In this document: one piece after another, positions 30,885 to 38,744 of the stretch
Position numbering within the stretch: position 1 is the first letter of the stretch
Layout: each line of letters begins with the position of its first letter
Assembly: GCA_003164925.1 (NCBI GenBank)
Contig: PLRV01000010.1
Span: 1-64,000 of the forward strand
Direction of reading: 5' to 3'
Length of the DNA stretch: 64,000 nucleotides
DNA from: Caulobacteraceae bacterium
GTDB taxonomy: Bacteria > Pseudomonadota > Alphaproteobacteria > Caulobacterales > Caulobacteraceae
Notes under the pieces: model-generated
The model's input: only the letters and a program-made list of their open reading frames with translations
Told to the model about the DNA's origin: nothing
Databases searched by the model: none
Program-made: the position numbers and the translations under genes

Positions 30885-31247
30885 ATGCAGAACAACAGAC
30901 TCAAGACCGGCTTTGACGACCGTCTGCAAGCCGCCGCGGCGGCCAGGAAGGCGCAGCTCGCCAAGTTCACCCCCAAGCCCGCGCAAATCGATCCGCTCCA
31001 CGCCGAGCGGGCCGCCCAGCGCGAGGCCGAGCTGCAGGCCGTGCGCCAGGCGCGCGCCGACGCCAAGGCGGCCAAGGCCCAGGCCATCCTTGAGGCGGCG
31101 CTGGAGGCTGAGCGCGCACGCGCGGAGGCCGAAGAGGCCGTGCTGACGACCAAGCGCGAGCAACGCAAGGAACGCAAGGCCCTGTCGGCGGCCGAAGCCA
31201 AGGCCAAGCGCGACGCCAAGTACGCCGCCCGCAAGATGCGGGCCTAG
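30885..31247 (+). CDS. DUF6481 family coiled-coil protein
   Basis: A 120-residue highly charged helical protein (long Ala/Lys/Glu/Arg runs such as RAEAEEAVLTTKREQRKERK) typical of the alphaproteobacterial DUF6481 family. No signal peptide or enzyme motif. A strong GAAAGGAC site precedes the ATG. Function is unknown. Confidence 0.7.
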   Translation: MQNNRLKTGFDDRLQAAAAARKAQLAKFTPKPAQIDPLHAERAAQREAELQAVRQARADAKAAKAQAILEAALEAERARAEAEEAVLTTKREQRKERKALSAAEAKAKRDAKYAARKMRA

Positions 31248-31271
31248 GGGCGGGTCCGCGCGCGCTGATTG

Positions 31272-31290
31272 CTAACGCGGCGTTAACCAT
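31272..31290 (+). promoter_or_regulatory. CtrA-like box before the forward acyl/glycan operon
   Basis: CTAA-N7-TTAACCAT: the right half-site matches the CtrA half-site exactly and the left half has one mismatch to TTAA. It lies 140 bp before the GTG start of the first ketosynthase gene. Related boxes occur at 42267 and 43502, before other units of the same cluster. Confidence 0.5.
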
Positions 31291-31429
31291 GCGGATGGTC
31301 TAGTTCAGGCGTCTTTCAAGGCCCTGAATCCACCATGGCTCAGCCCCGAATAATGCGCGCCGCCTCTGCCGGGGTTGGCGGCTCGTTGCTCTGTCCGCGG
31401 CTGGCGATGACCGGAACGGGGCGCGCGCC

Positions 31430-32449
31430 GTGCTGAACGCGGCGGTCACGGCGATCGCCGGCCACCTGCCGTCGCGTGTGCTGAGCAACGAAGAGCTGGC
31501 CGCGAGCTTCGATGGCTGGAGCGCCGAGAAAATCTTCGAAAAGACCGGCGTGCGCGAGCGACATATCGCCGGACCCGAGGAGACCGCCGGCGACCTGGGC
31601 GAGGCGGCGGCGCGGCGGCTGTTCGAAGTTCATGGCATCGCCCCGTCTTCCATCGACATGCTGATCTTCTGCACCCAGGCGCCGGACTATCTGCTGCCCG
31701 CCACGGCCTGCATTCTGCACGCGCGGCTGGCCCTGCGCGGTGACTGCGGCGCTCTGGACTACAGTTTGGGCTGCTCGGGCTACGTCTACGGCTTGGCGTT
31801 GGCCCAGGGCTTGATCATGAGCGGCTCGGCGCGGCGCGTGCTGCTGGTCACGGCGGACACCTATTCCAAGCTGCTGCATCCGCTCGACCGCAGCGTGCGC
31901 ACCCTATTTGGCGACGGCGCGGCCGCGACCCTGGTCGAGGCTTCGGTCGACGGGCGCGCCAGCATGGGTCCCTTCGTGTTCGGGACGGATGGGCGGGGCG
32001 CGAACAACCTGATCGTCCCGACCGGCGGCGCCCGGCGGGCGCGCACGGCCGAGACGGCGTTGGAGACGCAGGACGCCTCGGGCAATATTCGCACTCTGGA
32101 CAACCTCTATATGAACGGGGCCGAGGTCATGGCCTTCACGCTCGGCGCCGTGCCGACGGTCGTGCGCCAGCTGCTGGAGCGTTCGCAGCTCGCGATGGAG
32201 GACTTCGACCTGTTCGTGTTCCACCAGGCCAACGCCTTCATGCTCGAGCGGCTCCGGCGCAAACTGGCCATCGACGCGCAACGATTCGTCGTCGCGATGG
32301 AGCACTGCGGGAATACCGTCTCCTCAACTATTCCTCTGGCGCTGGAGCCGCTGATGAGGGCCGGGGCCGGGGCGGTGGCCGCGCGGCGGGCCATGTTGGT
32401 CGGGTTCGGCGTCGGCTATTCCTGGGCGGCGACAAGTATCGTTTTTTGA
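31430..32449 (+). CDS. 3-oxoacyl-ACP synthase III family protein (first copy)
   Basis: Thiolase-fold condensing enzyme of 339 residues starting at GTG. The FabH triad is intact: Cys in YSLGCSGYVYGL, His in FVFHQANAFMLERL and Asn in HCGNTVSSTIPLAL. TLFGDGAAATLVE and FGVGYSWAATSIVF are also family motifs. It probably primes or couples an acyl chain to the ACP encoded 11 bp downstream. A near twin lies just beyond that ACP. Not the housekeeping FabH by context. Confidence 0.9.
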   Translation: MLNAAVTAIAGHLPSRVLSNEELAASFDGWSAEKIFEKTGVRERHIAGPEETAGDLGEAAARRLFEVHGIAPSSIDMLIFCTQAPDYLLPATACILHARLALRGDCGALDYSLGCSGYVYGLALAQGLIMSGSARRVLLVTADTYSKLLHPLDRSVRTLFGDGAAATLVEASVDGRASMGPFVFGTDGRGANNLIVPTGGARRARTAETALETQDASGNIRTLDNLYMNGAEVMAFTLGAVPTVVRQLLERSQLAMEDFDLFVFHQANAFMLERLRRKLAIDAQRFVVAMEHCGNTVSSTIPLALEPLMRAGAGAVAARRAMLVGFGVGYSWAATSIVF

Positions 32450-32460
32450 AAGGTGGGCAC

Positions 32461-32676
32461 ATGAGCGCGTTCTATGAAGGCTTGGCCGAGATCTTCGAGA
32501 TAGAGCCCGCCGCAGTCGGGCCCAGCTTGGTCCTGGCTGATCACAACTGGGATTCCCTGGCCGTCGTGTCGACGCTCGCCTTGGTCGACGAGTGCTTTAA
32601 TTGCCTGGTCGAGGGGGCGGCGCTGGCCCGTTGCGAGCGGGTGAGCGACATCGAAGCCCTGATCGCAGCGGCCTGA
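32461..32676 (+). CDS. Acyl carrier protein
   Basis: A 71-residue ACP-like protein. The 4'-phosphopantetheine attachment Ser sits in HNWDSLAVVSTLALVDECF (about residue 32). It is acidic and helical as expected, although the DSL replaces DSL/DSM of AcpP without a surrounding GxDS. Flanked by two ketosynthase III genes; its TGA shares one base with the ATG of the second. It is a dedicated carrier for this cluster rather than the fatty-acid AcpP. Confidence 0.85.
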   Translation: MSAFYEGLAEIFEIEPAAVGPSLVLADHNWDSLAVVSTLALVDECFNCLVEGAALARCERVSDIEALIAAA

Positions 32677-33737
32677 TGACAGGCGCCGACGCCGTAGGAG
32701 CTGCTGCGCCGGGCTTCTCCGTGGCCGGCGTGCGCCTGCTTGGCGTCGTCAGCGCCCTGCCGCGGCGGCGGCTTGAGAACGAGGCCTTCGTCGAGCGTCT
32801 TGGGGCCGAGGCGGTGGCCGACGTGGTCAAGATGATCGGCGTCGAATCGCGTTACTGGGTCGAGGACGGTCAGACTGCGTCGGATCTGTGCTTTGCGGCC
32901 GCCCAGCGGCTGCTGGCGGCGCTCGATTGGGACCCGGCCAGCATCGACGCCCTGATCTTCGTCTCCCAGACCTTCGACCAGCGCCTGCCCGCTACCGCCT
33001 GCGTCCTGCATGGCCGGCTAGGCTTGGCGTCGCACTGCCAGGCGTTCGACGTCGGGCTCGGCTGCTCCGGCTACGTCTACGGGCTGTGGTTGGCTGCGAG
33101 CCTGATCGCCGCCGGTTGCCGCCGGGTGCTGGTGTTGGCGGGCGACACCATCAGCCGCGTGGTCGATCCATCGGACCGGGCCACGGCGCTGCTATTCGGC
33201 GACGCCGGATCGGCGACTGCGGTCGAACACGCGGCCGAGGCGCCGCCTGCCTATTTCGTCCTGGGCACGGATGGCGCAGGAGCTGCGAACCTGATCATCC
33301 CCGGGGGCGGGTTTCGTCAGGCGTCCCACGATCCGCGACGGCCTGCGGGCATGGACCCGGAGCATCTGTTTATGGACGGGGGCGAGGTGTTCGCCTTCAC
33401 CCTGCGCGCGGTGCCTAAGCTGGTGCAGGATACGCTGAAGCGCGCGGGGCGGTCGGCCGACCAGGTGGACAGCTTCGTGCTGCACCAGGCCAACCAGTTC
33501 ATGCTGCGTCATCTGGCCAAGAAGATCGGCGCGCCCGAGAGGGTCCCAATCAACATCGACCGCTTCGGCAACACCAGTTCGGCCTCAATTCCGCTGGTGC
33601 TGACCAATGATTTGGCCGCGCGCCTTGTCGCAGAGCCTGTGCGGCTGATGCTGGTCGGATTCGGGGTCGGCTATTCCTGGGGGGCGGCGCTGTTCGACGC
33701 GGACCCGCTCGGCTGCGCGGAGACGGTGTCGGCATGA
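32676..33737 (+). CDS. 3-oxoacyl-ACP synthase III family protein (second copy)
   Basis: 353 residues, about the same architecture as the first copy, with Cys in VGLGCSGYVYGLWL, His in FVLHQANQFMLRHL and Asn in FGNTSSASIPLVL. LLFGDAGSATAVE and FGVGYSWGAALF match as well. The ATG at 32676 is coupled to the ACP stop; the open frame upstream belongs to the ACP gene. Two active-looking KAS III enzymes on one ACP suggest successive or alternative condensations. Confidence 0.9.
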   Translation: MTGADAVGAAAPGFSVAGVRLLGVVSALPRRRLENEAFVERLGAEAVADVVKMIGVESRYWVEDGQTASDLCFAAAQRLLAALDWDPASIDALIFVSQTFDQRLPATACVLHGRLGLASHCQAFDVGLGCSGYVYGLWLAASLIAAGCRRVLVLAGDTISRVVDPSDRATALLFGDAGSATAVEHAAEAPPAYFVLGTDGAGAANLIIPGGGFRQASHDPRRPAGMDPEHLFMDGGEVFAFTLRAVPKLVQDTLKRAGRSADQVDSFVLHQANQFMLRHLAKKIGAPERVPINIDRFGNTSSASIPLVLTNDLAARLVAEPVRLMLVGFGVGYSWGAALFDADPLGCAETVSA

Positions 33738-34495
33738 TCTTTTCTGACCAGGCTATGGAGGGCAGGACGGTGCTGGTCACCGGCGCCTCGTCCGGACTGG
33801 GGCGGGCGACGGCCGAGCTGGTCGCGCGCTGCGGCGGCCGGGTGATCGCGCTGGGCCGCGACGAGACACGCCTGCACGCCGCCGTCGACGCTCTGGCCGG
33901 CCAGGGTCATGTGGCAGTGGCGGGCTCGCTGGGCGAGGTCGAGGAGACCGCGGCGCTGGCGACGCGGCTGGCGGGCGAGGCGGGCGGGCTGGATGGAGTG
34001 TTCCATGCGGCCGGCGTGGAGCTTGTGCTGCCCGCGCGCCTGACCAAGGCCAAGCACATCGAAGAGGTGTTCGGCGCGGCGGTGAACGGCGCCATCGGAC
34101 TTGGCAAGGCGGCTGGCAAGGCCGGGGTGATGAAAGAGGGCGGGGCCCTGGTGATGATGTCCTCCGTCGCCGCCCGGCAGGGGCAGGCCGGCATGATGGT
34201 TTATTCTGCGGCCAAGGCGGCGGTGGAGGGGCTGACGCGCTCGCTGGCCTGCGAGCTCGCGCCGCGCCGGATTCGTGTCAACGGCATCGCCGCCGGCGGG
34301 GTTGAGACGGAAATGCATGGCCGCCTGGCCCGCGGGATGCCCGAGGCGGCGATGACGGCCTATAAGGCGGCGCACCCGCTGGGGTTCGGCGCGCCACAGG
34401 ACGTTGCCTCCGTCGCCCTGTTCCTGCTGTCGCCTGCGGCGGCGTGGGTGACGGGGGCCATCTGGGCGGTCGACGGCGGCTATTCCGCCGTTTGA
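33734..34495 (+). CDS. Short-chain dehydrogenase/reductase (FabG-like)
   Basis: 253-residue SDR with the cofactor loop TGASSGLGRATAEL near the N-terminus, catalytic Ser in MMSSVAARQGQ and Tyr/Lys in VYSAAKAAVEGLTRSLACEL. The Rossmann loop residues (ALGRDE) suggest NADP. It overlaps the second ketosynthase by 4 bp. It is expected to reduce a 3-keto intermediate made by the two KAS III enzymes, or a keto-sugar. Confidence 0.88.
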   Translation: MIFSDQAMEGRTVLVTGASSGLGRATAELVARCGGRVIALGRDETRLHAAVDALAGQGHVAVAGSLGEVEETAALATRLAGEAGGLDGVFHAAGVELVLPARLTKAKHIEEVFGAAVNGAIGLGKAAGKAGVMKEGGALVMMSSVAARQGQAGMMVYSAAKAAVEGLTRSLACELAPRRIRVNGIAAGGVETEMHGRLARGMPEAAMTAYKAAHPLGFGAPQDVASVALFLLSPAAAWVTGAIWAVDGGYSAV

Positions 34496-34526
34496 GCCGG
34501 CGACGCGCGACGGGAGGAGAGCGACG

Positions 34527-35144
34527 ATGACGGATTATGTGCTGGTGGGTGGCGGCGCCTTGGCCCGGGAGATCGTGGACTGGTTCAGCCCGTCGCTGGC
34601 GGCGGACGGGTCGCGCTTTGTCGGTTATCTGGACGACGGCGATGCTCCGATGAAGTCCTTCGGCTTCGACCTTCCGCAACTGGGGGTCACCGCCGGATTC
34701 GACTTCGGCGCGGCAGTGGCGGTGATGGCGGTCGGGACCCCGGCGGGCAAGCGCATGCTCGCCGAGCGTTACGCCGGGCGCAGCTTCGCCACCCTGGTGC
34801 ATCCCACGGCCGTGGTGTCGGCCTCGGCGCGGCTGGGCCGGGGCGTGGTCGTCTGCCCGTTCGCCATGGTGTCGGCGAACGCCATGGTCGAGGAGCACGT
34901 GCTGGTGAACGCCTTCGCCAGCGTTGGCCACGACGTGACAGTGGGCGCTTGCAGCACGCTCAGCTGCCATGTGGACTTGACGGGCGGTGTCAGCGTCGGA
35001 CGCGAGAGCTTTTTCGGTTCAGGCGCGCGGGTGATTCCCAATACGGCGGTGGGCGAGCGCTGCACCATCGGGGCCGGGGCGGTGGTGGTGCGCCGCACCG
35101 GCGACGACGCCACCCTATTCGCCGCACCGGCGAGACGGCTGTGA
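34527..35144 (+). CDS. NeuD/PglD-like hexapeptide acetyltransferase
   Basis: 205 residues: a Rossmann-like N-terminal domain (YVLVGGGALAREIVDWF) followed by a left-handed beta helix of hexapeptide repeats (SASARLGRGVVVCPFAMVSA, HVLVNAFASVGHDVTVG, FFGSGARVIPNTAVGERCTI). Such enzymes acetylate amino sugars or sialic-acid-like sugars for surface glycans. GGAGGAG precedes the ATG. Its stop overlaps the Rieske gene start. Confidence 0.85.
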   Translation: MTDYVLVGGGALAREIVDWFSPSLAADGSRFVGYLDDGDAPMKSFGFDLPQLGVTAGFDFGAAVAVMAVGTPAGKRMLAERYAGRSFATLVHPTAVVSASARLGRGVVVCPFAMVSANAMVEEHVLVNAFASVGHDVTVGACSTLSCHVDLTGGVSVGRESFFGSGARVIPNTAVGERCTIGAGAVVVRRTGDDATLFAAPARRL

Positions 35145-36157
35145 GTGAGATTCCGTTTCAGCGGTTGCTGGAAGGCTACTGGCATCTCGCGGCCCATCGC
35201 TCGGAGATGCCGAACCCGAAGGACTTCCTGCGCATCGCGTGGGCTGCCGGCGAGCTCGTGCTGTACAACGACCAGGGCTCCATCGTCGCCTTCGACAATG
35301 TATGCCCGCACCGGGGCACGCGCTTCTTCGTCGACATGGCCGGCAATGCGCCGGCGAGCTGTCCCTATCATGGCTGGACCTATCGCAACGGCTGCCTGCG
35401 CATTCCAACGCACCACCAGTCCGTTGTCGGCGAGGGCGCGCCGCCGCCGCAGCTGAACAGTTTTCCGACCGCCTGGTGCGGCGACTTCCTGTTCGTCAGT
35501 CCCCGTCCGGAACACAGCCTGGAGGACCAGCTCGGCGAATTGGCGCCGCGGTTGGCTGCAATCGCCGAGGATATCGACGGACGGCGAGATCTGAACGCCT
35601 ACGACTTCGAGTGCGACTGGCGCGTGGCGGTGGAGAACGCGCTGGAAAGCGACCACATCGACTTGGTCCATCCGGAGAGCCTGGCCGTGCTGAAGCTTGC
35701 GCCAGGGCGCTTCGAATTCGCCGGGGTAAATTCCATATGGCTGACCGAAGTGACCGATGCCCGCTCCGTTCGGAGCCTGGACGCCATCGGCCGGTACTTC
35801 GACGTCCGCCACGCCCATCGCGGCTATACGAACATCTTCCTGTTCCCGTTCGCGATGCTGTCCTCGACCTACGGCTATTCCTATTCACTGCAGATGTTCC
35901 TGCCGGCCCGGACTCCGGGGCGGACGCATTTTTCCAGCCGCCTGCTGGGCGGCCGCGCCCAGACGCCCGGCAACCCAGTGGTGGAAAGCCTGATGGAGTC
36001 CTCCACGCGGCTGAACCGCCAGGTGTTCCAAGAAGACCACCAGATCTGCCGCCGCATCAGCCCGGCCTACCGGATCGACGCCCCAGGCCGCCTGTTCGCC
36101 GCGAGCGAGGCGCGGCTACGAAGCTTCAACGACACCTTGAGGGGATTGTCCGGCTGA
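35141..36157 (+). CDS. Rieske non-haem iron oxygenase, aromatic-ring-hydroxylating type
   Basis: 338 residues from GTG 35141, which overlaps the acetyltransferase stop. The [2Fe-2S] Rieske centre is C-x-H in NVCPHRGTRF and C-x2-H in SCPYHGWTYR. The mononuclear iron site is in VENALESDHIDLVHPES, with the usual bridging Asp and two His. Substrate is unknown; in this context it may hydroxylate or desaturate the acyl or sugar product. A dedicated reductase is not encoded nearby. Confidence 0.85.
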   Translation: MSEIPFQRLLEGYWHLAAHRSEMPNPKDFLRIAWAAGELVLYNDQGSIVAFDNVCPHRGTRFFVDMAGNAPASCPYHGWTYRNGCLRIPTHHQSVVGEGAPPPQLNSFPTAWCGDFLFVSPRPEHSLEDQLGELAPRLAAIAEDIDGRRDLNAYDFECDWRVAVENALESDHIDLVHPESLAVLKLAPGRFEFAGVNSIWLTEVTDARSVRSLDAIGRYFDVRHAHRGYTNIFLFPFAMLSSTYGYSYSLQMFLPARTPGRTHFSSRLLGGRAQTPGNPVVESLMESSTRLNRQVFQEDHQICRRISPAYRIDAPGRLFAASEARLRSFNDTLRGLSG

Positions 36158-37264
36158 TCAGAACCGGGGGGCGAAAAACTCCGCCTGGGGGGCGATGGCC
36201 TGGGCCTTGCCGCGGATGACCCCCTGCACGGTGGAATAGGTCGAGCCGCAGACAATCAGCAGATTGGCGCCCCCGGCCGGCGGCGAGACGTCGGGCTCGG
36301 TTATCACCTCGATCCCAAGATAGTCCGAGCGGCCGTGACGGGTGTCGAGGATCTTGCGCACGCGGCTGCGCGCCGGGCCGAGATCGGCCAGGGCCTGGGC
36401 CATGAAGGCCGACAATCCCCAGACCCAGATCTCGCGGCCACGCTCGGCGCTACGGATCTTGTCCGCCAGCCGTCCGGCCACGGCGGCGAAATGGGCGTGG
36501 TAGTCGCCAAGCGCATTGCCGCCCCGGCGCGGCGTGCACAGCACGCGGATCGCGGGCATGTACGGCGGCGCCTGGGTCTCGAAGGCCAGCACCCGAAAGC
36601 CAGCCGCCTGCACCAGTTGCAGCAGCGAGCGGTCGGTGAAGTAGTGGGTGTGATCCAGGTTGTTGAGCGAGAACTTCAGCGAGCCAAGCCCATGTTCGGC
36701 CCCGAAATCGGGGACCTCAATATAGACCAGACTGTTGGTGAACCCGTGGAGGTCGCCGAGCAGGACGAACGGATCGGCTAGGTGCTCGACCACATGGGAG
36801 AGCATGAAGAGATTGGTCGCCTGGCGCTGATCGGCCAGTAGGCCCGGCAAGCGCCAGGTCTCCTGGTTGAGGTCGATGGGGATAAACTGGACGCCCTCGG
36901 CGGCGACCCGGTCCACGAAATCGAACACATAGGCCGGTCGGCCGATGGCCCGGCGCGCCTGATCCGCCAATTCTCCGGGTCCGCCGCCGATGTCGGCGAT
37001 CACGCCGTCGACCTGGTTCAGCGGTGCGTTGCGCCGGATAAACTCGAAGCGGAGATCACCCTCGGAATGGTCGGTCGGCAGGGCGACGGCGGAACTGTAC
37101 AGAATCTCCGGAGGAATATCGTGTCTGAGCACGCCGTGGCCGCACGCCTCGCAGATGAACTGGTGAAGCTCTGCGCCTGGATAGATCAGCTGGGCGTGGG
37201 CGATGCAGAACGGGTTGGCGACCTCGTTGGCCTGGCCGTGGCAGATGGGGCAGCTAGGCTTCAT
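36158..37264 (-). CDS. SAM-dependent methyltransferase with zinc-binding N-terminus
   Basis: 368 residues with three parts: a Cys cluster (CPICHG, CEACGHG) that should bind zinc, a class I methyltransferase core (VIADIGGGPGELADQA, MLSHVVEHLADP), and a C-terminal nucleotide-binding-like domain (EIWVWGLSAFMAQALADLG). This layout is that of sugar C-methyltransferases acting on keto-deoxysugars. The ATG at 37264 overlaps the upstream MBL gene by 11 bp. Its stop abuts that of the Rieske gene. Confidence 0.8.
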   Translation of the reverse strand: MKPSCPICHGQANEVANPFCIAHAQLIYPGAELHQFICEACGHGVLRHDIPPEILYSSAVALPTDHSEGDLRFEFIRRNAPLNQVDGVIADIGGGPGELADQARRAIGRPAYVFDFVDRVAAEGVQFIPIDLNQETWRLPGLLADQRQATNLFMLSHVVEHLADPFVLLGDLHGFTNSLVYIEVPDFGAEHGLGSLKFSLNNLDHTHYFTDRSLLQLVQAAGFRVLAFETQAPPYMPAIRVLCTPRRGGNALGDYHAHFAAVAGRLADKIRSAERGREIWVWGLSAFMAQALADLGPARSRVRKILDTRHGRSDYLGIEVITEPDVSPPAGGANLLIVCGSTYSTVQGVIRGKAQAIAPQAEFFAPRF

Positions 37265-38744
37265 GACAGGCGATCGTCGGGGTCCGCGCGCAGTAGTGCC
37301 GCTGCAGCCGCTGCAGCGGAAAGCGGGGAGCGAAGTCCTTGGCCAGACGGCGCATCTCGGCCTGGTTGGCCACGGGGTCGGACTCGGATATCCGCAGCCA
37401 GGGCGAGAGGTCGCCGCGGTCGAAATAGTAGGTGATGAAATAGCGCAGGGCCGCCACCTCGGGGCGGAACGGCTTGAGCTGGCGGTTGACGCATAGGCCG
37501 AACAGGTCGCGCCGCAGCACCTTGCCGCCGAAGGTCTCCGCCCAGACGCCTTCCGGGACGACGATCTCCTGGTCGCAGGCCTGGTCGTCCACGGGCAGGT
37601 CCTCAACCCGGACGTTCTCGCCGTCCGCCATCACGCCCATGCGGCGCAGCGCCTGGGCGTCTGAGCCGACGACCAGGAAGTCGATCCTCACCGGCGCGAC
37701 CGGGCGCGGGAAGGGGGGAATGTAGGCGTTGAGCTGTTCAATCAGCGCCGCGTAGGCGTCCGGGTCGAACACCCCTTGGGCCGCGTAGCGGTCATGGGCG
37801 TCGATCAGCTGCCCGTAGTCCGCGCCGATCTCGCGCAAGCGCCGCCGGAAGCCTGCGTATTTGACCGGGCCGGCCAGAGAGGACACCTGGCCAGAGATGG
37901 GATCGAGAAAGTCGCCGGGGGACAGCATGACGAAGCGCTCGCGTCCCACCAGGCCGGCGCCGATCAGTCGCTTGGCGAAGGAGGTGGGGGTGGGTTTGTC
38001 GGAATAGTTGCGGAACTGGTCCTGAGGGCGGTGCCAGGCGATGTCGCTGGCGATCGGCACCAGGTAGGTCGGCTTGATCTCTTCGATGATCAGCTTAGCC
38101 TGGCTGATCTCGTCGCGCTTCTTGCGCCCGAGCGAGATCTTCTCGCGCACGGTGAAGTCGAAGGCGCCCGGGTATTCCGTGGATGGACTGCCGGGGACGA
38201 ACGCTACGTCCAGCGACGGGCAACGCTTGCGTATCTCGGCCAACAGGTCCTTGTCGGCGAGGTTGTCGTTCAGGTTGATGGCGTTCCAGTCGGCGGTCTC
38301 GACGATGATCCCGCTGTTCTCCCAGTCGTGCCAGCGGCTGGTCGCGCTGGGCACCAGCGTCAGTCTGACCGGCTCGCCGAGGTCGATCTCCACGCTCTCA
38401 TAGGAGGCCAGAGGCTGGACCTTGCTGAAGCCCATGGCCCGCAGGGTGCGCTCCATGCTGCGCCCGCGCGGATGCGTCACATATTCGAATGACGGGATGT
38501 AGATCGTCACGTCGCGCGACAAGCGGTCCAGCGACGGGACGTGGAAATGATCCTCATGGTGGTGACTGATATAGACGTGGCTGGCTCCCCGGAACGCGTC
38601 TTCAAGCTCCGCGGGCACGACCGGGTACTTGATGGCCGAGTTGCCATAGATCGGCACGGTGGAAAACCAGGGGTCGCACACCAGACTGCCCGTCGCACCG
38701 CGGAACAGCAGACTGGCGTGGCCGAGAAAGCCGATTTCGATCAC
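37254..38744 (-). CDS. Metallo-beta-lactamase-fold protein with C-terminal extension
   Basis: 496 residues. The first 250 form an MBL domain with FLGHASLLF and the metal motif ISHHHEDHFH (about 59-68), close to UlaG-type and CMP-Neu5Ac hydroxylase-like hydrolases. The remaining half is unrecognised, with a helical segment and an Arg/Asp-rich end. It overlaps both neighbours, so it is made with the GT41 enzymes and the methyltransferase. Paired here with a separate Rieske protein, though on the opposite strand. Confidence 0.75.
   Translation of the reverse strand: MIEIGFLGHASLLFRGATGSLVCDPWFSTVPIYGNSAIKYPVVPAELEDAFRGASHVYISHHHEDHFHVPSLDRLSRDVTIYIPSFEYVTHPRGRSMERTLRAMGFSKVQPLASYESVEIDLGEPVRLTLVPSATSRWHDWENSGIIVETADWNAINLNDNLADKDLLAEIRKRCPSLDVAFVPGSPSTEYPGAFDFTVREKISLGRKKRDEISQAKLIIEEIKPTYLVPIASDIAWHRPQDQFRNYSDKPTPTSFAKRLIGAGLVGRERFVMLSPGDFLDPISGQVSSLAGPVKYAGFRRRLREIGADYGQLIDAHDRYAAQGVFDPDAYAALIEQLNAYIPPFPRPVAPVRIDFLVVGSDAQALRRMGVMADGENVRVEDLPVDDQACDQEIVVPEGVWAETFGGKVLRRDLFGLCVNRQLKPFRPEVAALRYFITYYFDRGDLSPWLRISESDPVANQAEMRRLAKDFAPRFPLQRLQRHYCARTPTIACHEA

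Noticed and set aside
34949-35140. N-terminal extension of the Rieske oxygenase
   Set aside because: This stretch is the acetyltransferase gene in another frame. GTG 35141, overlapping its stop, is the natural start.
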